Assembly: GCA_015679605.1 (NCBI GenBank)
Contig: JAAAVE010000511.1
Coordinates: 1 to 14,502 of the forward strand
DNA from: Podila epigama
Lineage: Eukaryota > Mortierellomycota > Mortierellomycetes > Mortierellales > Mortierellaceae
DNA length: 14,502 nucleotides
Direction: 5' to 3'
Within the stretch, counting starts at the first letter, position 1, and every line of letters starts with the position of its first letter. The position numbers and the translations under genes are program-made. Shown here piece after piece: positions 1 to 9,321 of this stretch. The notes beneath the pieces were generated by a model. It searched no databases. It was not told where the DNA came from and was given only the letters and a program-made list of their open reading frames with translations.

Positions 1-44
1 AAAAAAAAAAAAAAAAAAAAGTGCACAGAACCCTTGTATCTTAC

Positions 45-3000
45 CTTTGTTCAACAAGAGACCTCCAAACAACATCGAAAAAAGCATAACAAGACTGCTC
101 ATCAAGTTCGCCACGCCAACCTCTTCAAAGATAATACCAATCATCAGGCAGACACCAGAGGCAGTCAGATTGAACAGGACAAGAACCAAGAAAAACTTTC
201 CAAATTCTGTCCAGGCTTCGACAAGTCCCACCATCGTGTAAATGATCAGACCCATCAACATGGGCGGAATGACACGCAGCGGCACAATGTCAAACAGCAC
301 CTTGGTCAAGAAATACGTAAAGGGGGAGTAATAACCATTCGCCCGTTCCCGAACAAACAGAATGCGCTCATGCGCAAACGAAGGCAGAATCGAAAGGCAC
401 GAAAAGCCAAAGAGCGCGCACATGAAAAAGAACACACCCATGCGGTTCTGAAAGCCGGGAATATCATTCGTCACTCTGTAAAAGAGTGCACCGCACAACA
501 GACCCAAGAGAACCGACATGGCATAGTGAGACCACATCAGCATGGGATCACGATACACGTTCTTGAGTGTACGGTCTGCCAAGATCTTGAACTGACTTGG
601 CCACGACGCACGCTGATACGAGGACACGGCCCTGTTAGCTCCATTACCGCCCGTGCTACCATTGCTGTTGCTGTGGACTGACGCTGACCCAATACCTGAC
701 GAGCCAAGCTCCGCTGCACCTTGGCTACCCTCCACCGCTGAATCAATCTGCTCCTCAACACCACGTAGGATAGTGCTCTGTCGGAACCCTTCGACCAAGG
801 CTTGGAGATGAGCATTGGATTCCTCCAGCTCTTGTTGAGTCTCGTCGTCGCTATTTGAACTAGGTGATGCAGGATCAATGCCGATGGTGGTATCGTCTGT
901 CAATCCAACCGATCTCTGTCCATTGGAGGCTTGGCCATCGTTCAATCTCTGTTGACTGTGCTCTCGCGAAGCAAGTTCCCGCTCCCACTGCAGAGTATCA
1001 TTGACAAGGCTGGATGGGCGTTCATAGGATGACGGAAGGCTGGACGGGACATTCGATGAGTAGCCATAGAGGGGTCGGGCTCGAACGGCATCCTCGTCTT
1101 CATCTTCATGGACTGATCCGTTATTGGTCCTGCTTGGGGTTGATTTGGCAGATCGGGCGTTGTACATGGTCAAGTCTAACATATAGTCGGCCATATTGTA
1201 CCCGTCAGGGCACGAGTGTCCGAGGCTGCGCAAGTGTCCATTCAGATTCTTTGTCTCACCCGAGTAAACGAGATGACCCTTGGCGAGCAAAACCAGCTGG
1301 TCAAACAGTGCAAAGATGTTACTACGAGGTTGATGGATGGTGCAGATCACTGTGCGGTTATATGTCCTGGCAAGCGTGACAAGACATTCGATCACATTGT
1401 ACGCGTTGTACGAGTCCAGTCCAGATGTAGGCTCATCCAAAAACAAGATCGAGGGCGATGTCACGAGTTCACATGCGATGGAGACGCGGCGCTTTTCGCC
1501 TCCCGAGATGGATCGCTGGCCACTGGCACCAATTCGCATATCCTTGATGCCGAGAATTCCAAGCTCTGACATGGTCTCCATCACACGGAAATGTTTGGCA
1601 TCAGTCGACATGTCGCGGGGGAGACGGAGCAATGCTGAGTAGAGGATTGTTTCGTAAACAGTCAGAGTTGACATGAGGGTATCCTCTTGGTCCACATATC
1701 TTGAAGTATAGAGTAGCAAGGGGTAGCGAGAGAGAGAGAGAATGATCGAGTCAGAAGCAGTATTACCATATATTGTAGCCTTTTTGGACTAGGACATTCG
1801 TGGTATTGCCTTGAGACACAGATACTTACCCAACAACACGCTTGTACTCTTGTTGAGAGATTGTTCTTCCGTTCACATAAATGTTGCCGCCAACATTGCC
1901 CGACTTTTGACGTCTTGCAAGAATATCCAAGAGACTTGATTTTCCGGCGCCACTGGCTCCCATGATGGCCATGATCTGTCCGGGTTTGACTAAACCGCTG
2001 ACCTGGCGAAGGACCTCCTTGCCACCGACACTGTAGCTCATATCCTTGAACATGAGGGCCGCTGGGATGTGCTCCGCCATCAACTTGGATGCCTCATCAT
2101 CAGCAAGAGAAATGACGCCTGTTCGCAGTTTGCGGGGGTTCTTGGCCAAATACCAAATTCCGATACCAAGGCCGATGAGGAACAAGAAGACACCCACGAT
2201 GGACAAGATGATGGCAAGCGTATAGTCTGGGCGAGGGGGGCGGGTAAAGCCCGGAACTTGGGTATAGTGAAGACACTCTCCACTGTGACAGTTCAAGTAG
2301 ATGGCTGGATCGCCAAACATGGTCATAATGAGTTCGTTCATAGCAGGTTCTATTGGATTGAGAGTCAATGTGAGATTTTTGATATTCAGAGCCTACTTTC
2401 TTCAAACCTCAAAGTCGTGCGCTTTGGCCGCAGAGATTGCCAATGCCTTCTCTTCCTCGTAACATCAATGTACCTTCAAAGACACAAGATTTATCTTCCT
2501 TGCAAACAAAGTTGGCTGGACCACGAATCTCTTCATCAAGAAAGTCGTCAATATCTAATTGAAGCAAAAAGCACCTTTGTCAGTCATGCGATACTCTTCT
2601 TCTTCTTCCTCGAGACAGTTTCACCTTTAACATATTAACAAAAAGACGAGTCTATTCGACAATTTGAACATTGAATACATACTGACGCTTCCATCCTTGC
2701 CACAGAGCATACGATCGGGGATACAGGAGCATCGAATGTTTTCACACTTGTAGTTGGTGAGAGTTTCATCAAACTTGACATCTAATGAACCAAACAGGTT
2801 TTATCATATTTTTTTTAGTTCTCTCGATGCCACGATACTTTTTTACAATGATTTTGGTAAGCAGATCCGAATCGATGACGAATAGAGATTTACCTTGACC
2901 AAACGTGCATGTGTCCAGATGGCAATAGAATGACTCGACCTCGGCAACCCAGACTATAGACAAAAGACAAAGGGTTTTGTTACAACGACGGCATGCCCAT

Positions 3001-4366
3001 GATTTTTTTCTGATGATGTTCGTTTTCATGGTTACCATTTTTACACATCATTATACGTTACATTGAAAGTCGCATGTCTTGTCTTGCTGGTTGCATGAAA
3101 AGGTAATGGCTGGAGGTTGATCGGGGCCAAGGGTGTCTAGGATTTTGCGATCTAAATACACAAAAGAGTGAAAAGCGAGGCAAAAAGATGGTATAAGCAT
3201 ACTTGGATGTGTAGACAACAAAAGAAGAAGAAGAAGATCGTACTATCGTCCCAACGTACTGGTGACATCGCACTGTTGAAAGTTTTCATAGACTGTGAGA
3301 CCGCCCTTGTAGCAAGTTCCGTTCTTGCCACTGGGCACAAGAGAATCGCACACACTATCATACTCGCATACTATAGAGTAGAGTAGAAAATCATATTAGT
3401 GGTGATGTGTGATAATACGATAAGCGAGAAAGTGTGTGAGTGTGACATGAACAAGGTGGGGTATCCTATACGTACCGTTGCAGTTGATGCCAGACCAACC
3501 ATCCTTGCACTTGCAAGTATCGTCCTCATTGCGTTTTGGTCTGTCTTTGCCATCCGAAAGTGCTCCACAGACTAGACGAAAAGAAAAAGAAGAAAAAGAA
3601 GCGACGTCAGTGTTACCGTTACCAAATTGTAAAGTCGATCGCGATGTTGCGAGGGGTAGGAACACAACTTTGCAACCATGATACATGATAAATGATACAC
3701 AGACACACCCACAGACACCCATGCACACGCACACGCACACGCACTCAGACACACACACACACACTCAGACACTCACACACAAAAAAAAAGAGCGCCATTA
3801 ATCTGTCCCACCCTCCTTTTTCACCTCTCTTTGAGCCAATAGACCAAAACGAGCGACCGGGTTGGGGTCACTTGATCCATCACCCCTCACACACACTTTT
3901 TTTTTTTCTTCTCGTTTTTGATTGCTTTGGCGTTCAGTTCATTCTTGGCGTTTGTGCCTGGCAGGGAAACTTCCCCCCCTCACCCCCTCTAACCAACCCA
4001 ACCCAACCCAAACCCAACCTGCGAACCATGAGCCAGTAGGAACTACAGCACATTACCTGGTGTGGAACAGTTATCACCACCAAAGCCAGGAGGGCATTCA
4101 CAACGGCCGTCGAATTTGTTGCACGTCGAATAGTGCGAACAAGGAAATGCAGGCAGGAGACAGTTGAAACAAGGTGGACACTCTGTTGGCGCGGCGGCCA
4201 TCAGAGGACTCGCTGGCGAAAAGGCGTTTGAAGGCTGTAGGCTGTTGGGCGATACCGGGTGAAAGTCGACTACAGGCACGTGGCTCGAGGGTGGTGCTAG
4301 CTGAGCCCATGCCCCAGTGGCAATGGATGAGGCCAGCATGGCCACGAGGAATGCATGATGCCTCAT
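45..4366 (-). CDS. Adp1-like ABCG half-transporter with EGF-like ectodomain (3' end outside window)
   Basis: Membrane ATP-binding cassette transporter of the ABCG/White family, resembling yeast Adp1; its substrate is unknown. Exons read on the minus strand: 4366-4057, 3571-3476, 3370-3260, 3151-3062, 2953-2894, 2781-2683, 2554-2474, 2349-1830 and 1699-45, giving 1007 complete codons before a GTAAG donor at 44. Residues 1-21 are a signal peptide ending in AWA-Q. Residues 60-282 are Cys-rich, with EGF-like signatures [12 protein letters not shown] and [13 protein letters not shown] transmembrane helix follows at about 326-350. The nucleotide-binding domain has Walker A GASGAGKS (413-420), signature ISGGEKRR (520-527), Walker B ILFLDEP (540-546) and the H-loop in TIHQPRS. 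About 180 low-complexity residues (640-820) precede the membrane domain, which starts near 843; its last helices lie beyond the window. The start is the first in-frame ATG and opens the signal peptide. Divergent from the gene at 5047. Family assignment is secure; orthology to Adp1 rests on the EGF-TM-NBD-TM order. Confidence 0.93.
3690..3782. repeat. CA-rich low-complexity tract in ABC transporter intron 1
   Basis: Imperfect CA repeats with interspersed GCACAC and CAGACAC units. They lie in the 485-nt first intron (3572-4056) of the ABC gene, far longer than its other introns. In the transcript the tract reads as GU repeats. Alternating purine-pyrimidine sequence of this kind is slippage-prone and can adopt Z-DNA. 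Confidence 0.85.
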
Positions 4367-5046
4367 GGAAAAGAATGTCAGAAAGCTGTCAAAGTTTGGG
4401 AAAAAAAAGGGTGCTTCCTGACTTGAGTTCAATTGAGTGAATACTGAGGTTTTCTCTCTCTCTTTTTTTTTATAAGCAGCAGCAGCAGCAGTTATTGCCG
4501 AGGACAACAATGGCAACAGGGGATGAATGTGAGTTTTTTTGGGTGTGATGAAGAAAGAAGTAAAGAAATTAAGAAGAACAAGAAGAAGAACAAGACAAAA
4601 AACGAAAACGAAAACGAAAAGTAATGTGACGAATTAAAGTGTGTGGTGAATCATTTTTTTAAGGTTTTCAGCCATCGTTATTTTGCACAAAAATGTCATC
4701 CAAAAGCCATGGTCATTCTTGTCATTCTCTTTATAGCTTTATCATTCTTCATTCATTCATTCATTCATTCTTCATTCATTCATTCATTCATTCATTCATT
4801 CATTCATTCATTCATCCCTTTTAAAAAACACAAGAATCAACAAATCGACCCATCTTCACAGGGACAATCAACAATTAAACCTGACCCATTCAGTACAGGC
4901 ACCAAGAGCGTATACAATATATAGTCCCTGGCAATAATTCTGTGGCTGGGCGTTTTCCGTCTTCCTCAACAATTCATCAATTAGTCAAACCATCTGACCA
5001 GCAAACAAGACCTGCAAGAGAGAATTGTGCAAAAAATACCATCACC
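4367..5046. promoter_or_regulatory. Divergent promoter region between the ABC transporter and the 5047 gene
   Basis: This 680-bp gap separates two outward-reading start codons, so it must hold both promoters and 5' UTRs. It contains a CTCTCTC/poly-T tract with CAG triplets (about 4450-4492), an AAAACG repeat near 4598-4620, the TTCA microsatellite (4748-4814) and a TATA-like stretch (about 4911-4922) some 125 bp upstream of the plus-strand ATG. No defined factor site was recognised. The regulatory role is inferred from position only. Confidence 0.5.
4748..4814. repeat. (TTCA)n tetranucleotide microsatellite
   Basis: Two runs of TTCA/ATTC units, roughly 5-6 copies (4748-4770) and 11 copies (4771-4814), separated by one slipped unit (TTCTTC). 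It lies in the divergent promoter. An apparent reading frame through it, encoding FIHS repeats, is not a gene. Confidence 0.95.
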
Positions 5047-7706
5047 ATGGAGAGCTCCACACCAGAGAAATCTTCTCCCAACAATGCTGCACCACCACCA
5101 CCAACATCACTCGTCACAAAGGCATCCTCGCCTGAGCCAAGTTCGGAACTTGTTCTTGCAAGACGCGATGTTCAGGCACCATCGACAATAGCACCACCCT
5201 CGGGAAAGAATACTGTAAACACTGATGGCAAAGGTACGCTAAAAGTTACATTAGGCCTTGTTGTTGATGATTGATTAATTTCGTTTACTTTTGTTTAAAA
5301 AATGGACAAAAAGAGAATCAAAGAAACAAATGACAATAATAGTGGCAATCACTGACATTAAAAAATGCTATATTGAACAAAATAACCACATAGACTCGAC
5401 GTTGAAGGAAGCCACAACGGAATCCCTTGATATAAGCACAACAACAGGATCAAGAGAGACAAGGGAACCAGCCAAAGCCGACATGCCTGTTTCACGACAC
5501 GAGGAGCCTCTGGATGTCGAGGACGCACAGGATCCCTTGTCACATCTCACCAGTATCTTTGACAAGATCCGACAGCAAGTCATCGAGTGGGGCGAAACTG
5601 CCAACTGGAAAATTGACGTTTTTCTCTTGCCAAACGACGATCAGTCGAATGAACATGGAGATTCCAGCTCTACACCAATATCGTCCGCCAACCCGCAGCC
5701 GCCATCATCACTACCACCATCAAAAGCGCAACCACCTCCGTCAAAATCACAGCCACCAGCACCACAACCTCAATCACAATCACAATCACAGTCGTTGCAC
5801 CCTTCGGGCAACACAACAGCGGACCGCATGGAGTTTTCAGGACAACGTTCAATTCATGAGACTGGTTCAAAAGACCAGGCCTCTGACCGAGGTAATGATC
5901 AAGCATCCTTTTAGAACCGTTCTCATCATTCTTCTTTCATTGGTGTCGAAAAAAAGAAGAAAAAAAAGCCAAGAGTCTGACATCTTTATTTGCTGGATTT
6001 TTGTAGGATCATGGGGTCTTTTACAACCTCCACCTTTGCATCCAGACGAGCGACGGATCATGAATATGCAGGAGCACGATGTTATGAACATGTCGGAATC
6101 TCAAGCAAAGAAATCTGTATGTATTATAATAGTCTTCTATCCTTGCAACACTCTTATGGAACCGGACCTAGATTGATCCTACTAAACTAACCTACACGCC
6201 GCAATGACATAATTTTTTAACATACTTGTTTTTGCCAAAAAAAATTCCATAGCTCGTGAACGCAATACGCTTCCTTCGCAAGGAAAGAGATCTGGTCAAT
6301 CAGTATAGCCAGGATTTGGATGTCATGCTGCGTTTCAATGCACGAAGAGTAAGGATATAAGAGAGATAGGAGATAAGAGAGAGACGTTCATTGTAATTAA
6401 TCTTATTACATGCAAAGTGATGCGAATGCAACACCTAATAACTTGCCCATCCACAATAGGAGCGTGACGCAGATGTAAGATTGGCGACTGAGAAGCCAAT
6501 GTTGGTAAGGAGCGCAGCGTTGGTGTCAAGAAAGTACAGGGACGCGGCTATCGACATGATAGATACACATCACGAGGTTAGAACACTACTTTATGAATGG
6601 CTTTTTTTTTTTTTTTTTTGGCTTACCTTGCATGTATGTCTTCAAATTGGTGTCTCGATGATATAATGACTATTATATGCGTATATATTAATACATACTA
6701 TGTTCATGCCATATTGTCCATGTTGATAGCTTAATGTGACGCCTTCACAACCAGAGACTGGAAAGAAACTCATTAATCAATGGAACGCTGAACGGAAAAA
6801 GGTAACAAATGTATTCAGCGAGACGTATCATATTTTTTTTCTTGTCCCTGTCTAACTAGTGACTTTCAACATCCTCGTCCTTTTTACTTTTGAATATAAA
6901 CTTAGTTTGAGGAAAAAGAAATACCCATGCCACAAGCGCCTGGTGCTCCAGAATCATCTAGCGCATTTGACTTGTCGACAACAGCAAGGCTGGATGACCC
7001 AGTAGAAGGACAGGACTATGGACAGGATCCTGTAGAAGAACAACCACACATACACCACCGCCATCGCCACGTCCACTACCATCGACATCACCACCGTCAT
7101 CGCCATCTCCAAAGGAAACGTCGCAAGCTTGAGAGTCAATTGGAATCCGAGTCATATCAAGGGTTGTCAACACTTGCTGCAGAGGCATCTGTACGGGACC
7201 ATGTACACGAAAGCCCGCCTGTCCACAGGCCAACGAGTTCATCACGGATCCTGATGAAGATTGAGAGATGGCAGGACCAGACTCCAGACCGCGGTCTTGA
7301 GCTGCGTCCTGTGACGACCCTCGATGCAATAAGACGCTTTCCGCAGCGCGGATCGGTTTCTGAAAGGGGCTTTTCATCATCATCATTACCACAATCAGCG
7401 CCATCATCATCTTCAACACCGTCATTATCATCATCATCCAGGTTAGAACCGTTTGTTCCGCGGCATAGTTCGACTTTTCCCAATGGTCCACCTGTTGGTG
7501 CTGGATTCCCTACACGGGCTGTACCGGCTCCTGCGCCCTATCGTCAACGACGCTCTCCATCACCGTATTCACCGCATCAACACCCACACTCGACCTCAAA
7601 AAATGTTTCGAGTAAATCATTACCCAATTCGAATAGAATGAGTGGCTCAAGCAGGCGGGAAAAGGTGCAACAACGTATAGACGCCGTAAATAACGCGAGA
7701 CAATAG
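5047..7706 (+). CDS. Unrecognised 617-aa protein with charged helical core and low-complexity tails
   Basis: I do not recognise this family. Exons 5047-5233, 5394-5891, 6007-6116, 6253-6348, 6460-6576, 6757-6801 and 6906-7706 join without a frame break. The ATG sits in ACCATGG, a strong start context, and is the first ATG of its frame. Residues 1-110 are Ser/Thr/Pro-rich. A possible folded segment with FDKIRQQVIEWGETANWKIDVF follows in two parts (FDKIRQQVIEW, then NWKIDVF) near residues 120-150, then a Pro/Gln/Ser linker with QSQSQSQS. The core from about 229 to 360, beginning SWGLLQPPPLHPDERRI, is rich in Arg/Glu/Leu and predicted to be helical or coiled-coil. The C-terminal exon carries a His/Arg tract (399-425) ending QRKRRK, then Ser-rich sequence to a basic end. 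The basic cluster suggests a nuclear location, but this is inference. The exon-5 donor (GTTAGA) is weak and stronger in-frame donors lie inside that exon. Confidence 0.72.
7047..7127 (+). repeat. His/Arg-codon repeat tract (CAY/CGC) inside the 5047 gene
   Basis: Degenerate CAC/CAT and CGC/CGT triplets encode about 27 residues alternating His and Arg and ending in QRKRRK. The tract is in frame in the last exon. It could bind metal or nucleic acid or act as a nuclear signal; none of these is shown by the sequence alone. Confidence 0.8.
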
Positions 7707-7989
7707 CCCTCATCAAAGAAAAAAAAATCAAGAGGGGTATCCTTTGACGATTTTTTTTTTAATTGTCACAATGAATTGGGCCCACATATACACACGAATT
7801 TTCTTTCTCTAGTCTTTGTATCGAGGGGTAAAATGTTGGCACATTTACACGCACAAGCGACACAAACACAAAAAAAAAAACCTGGCGTAAGCGTGAACTT
7901 GGTGATGATGATGATGGTTCGACACATGCTGTTTGTGTTGGTTCGTGCACATTCAGCTGAGTGGAGGATGAGATGGATATGATATCTGA

Positions 7990-7995
7990 CACGTG
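7990..7995. promoter_or_regulatory. CACGTG E-box
   Basis: A palindromic CACGTG hexamer lies 1.3 kb upstream of the bHLH start codon and 284 bp downstream of the previous gene. This is the canonical site for bHLH proteins with the His-Glu-Arg basic-region triad found in the neighbouring protein. One hexamer can easily occur by chance. Confidence 0.35.
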
Positions 7996-9002
7996 TTGAC
8001 TGAGGTTTTCCCCATTGAGGGAAGCGGGGGAGGCGGGCGGAGCAAGAAGGATGCTGGGGTGGAAATAAAATAATGAAGTCGTACGATGTGTTTGTGTGCG
8101 TGTGTGAGTATGAGAGCATAAAATGGTACATTATGCAGCACATGCTGTGTGTGGTCAAGGTGCATGAACGATGGTACGATTATGGGGCACATGGTTGTCA
8201 TGTCATGGTTCTTGAGTTTCGAGTGGGACCTGCAGGATGTATACAAAGATGACAATATTATTGTGGGTTTTTGTCCATATTTCTCTTCTTTGAGTGTATG
8301 CATTCTGTTTGCTGCTGGTCTGACAAAGAAGGATCAAAAGGAGGATGCATGGTTTGTCAGATGGTTGGATTCCCTACATCCTCTCCACATTCTTGCATTG
8401 TCGACGTTCACAATCACACGGGTGGGCGACCTTCTCCCCCTGTTACCCCATATGCTACCATATGCTCTCCTTGTCATTCTGAATGTTGAACGAAAAAAAA
8501 GATCACGAATTAAATAAACAAAGGGCTCTTGACTTGTGGATGTGCCCGTGCTTCTTAATATTGAATGATAAAAAGGCCCGAGGATGGGGGATTGGAGGAA
8601 GGATGATCTACAAGACGCAAAAGGTTTTTCTGGAAAGACTTCCCCGACTCCCCGGACAATTGATTTTTTATTTTTATTTTTTATACTTTTCTCTTCAAGG
8701 CCCGTCTCCTGCATGTTATTCGGTGGGGTTCAGGTCGAGTGGGGAGTCGGGGACTAGAAGAAGAAGAAGAAGACACATGCTTGGGCCATGGTATGGTTTG
8801 TAATGACAACATGTGTTGCCTGTGAGCGTATGTTTGTTTGTGCTTTGTGTGCTTTGTTTCTCAGTGCATGTTTCTTCCATCTTGACAGGTTTGTGAGAGA
8901 ATGTTGAACTTGTATTGAAGAAGCGGAATGGGGAAAGGGGGGGTGCGTGCGTGCAACTGTCGGTGCGTTGTCATGTCCACAAAGTGGAGAACAAAGTGAA
9001 TG

Positions 9003-9050
9003 AGCGAGTGAGTGAGTGAGTGAGTGTGCATGTGTGTGTGTGAGAGAGAG
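9003..9050. repeat. Compound GAGT/GTGT/GAGA microsatellite
   Basis: GAGT units (about 9003-9026) pass directly into TG repeats (9026-9041) and then GA repeats (9041-9050). It lies about 270 bp upstream of the bHLH start codon, in the probable promoter. Confidence 0.9.
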
Positions 9051-9159
9051 ATGTTGAACACGAACGTGTGAATGAGAAAACAAGACGAACGTGACAAATA
9101 ACGAAGCGCATGGGGATATTGAAGAAAACAAAAGATGAGAATACTTTAAAAAAAAGGTG

Positions 9160-9242
9160 TCTTTTCACTTCTTTACTTCATTTCTTCTTTACTTCTCCTT
9201 CGTCTTCATTCTTCGTCTTCACTTCTTCTTCTTCTTCCCCCA
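9160..9242 (+). promoter_or_regulatory. Pyrimidine-rich (CT) promoter/5' UTR tract of the bHLH gene
   Basis: An almost unbroken run of C and T made of CTTC/TTCACTTC units lies 80-160 bp upstream of the ATG and is followed by CA-rich leader sequence. CT-rich tracts just upstream of starts are common in fungal promoters. Two ATGs upstream (near 9110 and 9135) are out of frame with the CDS and would act as upstream starts only if transcription began before them. Confidence 0.5.
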
Positions 9243-9321
9243 CAGCAACACTCCTTCACCGCCCCAAAGCAACAAATTATCCCTCTGTGGCAACTCGACC
9301 TTATTCACACATCAAAAAACA

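Larger units (their letters stand above)
7707..9321. other. Intergenic spacer, no supported gene
   Basis: This 1.6-kb spacer holds the 3' region of the 5047 gene and the 5' region of the bHLH gene. Visible features are A/T homopolymers, an AATAAA at 8064-8069, a CACGTG at 7990-7995, a GAA run near 8758-8772, a GAGT/TG/GA microsatellite and a pyrimidine-rich promoter tract. Open frames of 100-126 codons occur on both strands (for example 8164-8517 plus), but they have no recognisable domain or splice-supported extension, and similar frames overlap them on the other strand. Confidence 0.6.

Noticed and set aside
34-681. 215-codon open frame on the plus strand
   Set aside because: It lies antisense to the conserved membrane domain of the ABC transporter, and its Lys/His/Gln-rich translation has no recognisable domain. 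It is a shadow frame.
2350-2473. Direct read-through joining exon 8 to sequence upstream of 2349 (frame continuing to LTLNP)
   Set aside because: The frame runs into TAG. Splicing from 2474 to 2349 instead gives FEEPAMNEL, which fits the Adp1 family at this junction.
3692-4039. 115-codon frame across the CA repeat, encoding THTHTR runs
   Set aside because: It is translated microsatellite within an intron on the opposite strand.
4364-4516. Upstream extension of the ABC transporter start (to 4516)
   Set aside because: The extension begins at a TTG, not an ATG, and would bury the signal peptide behind 50 low-complexity residues translated from a poly-CAG/CT stretch.
5514-6176. 220-codon plus-strand frame overlapping the 5047 gene
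   Set aside because: It is an off-frame read of the CAT/CAA-rich exon 2 that runs through intron 2. The other frame has good start context and phase-consistent splices.
8164-8517. 118-codon plus-strand frame in the spacer
   Set aside because: No domain, no splice signals joining it to other coding sequence, and an overlapping 126-codon frame on the minus strand shows that open frames arise here by chance.
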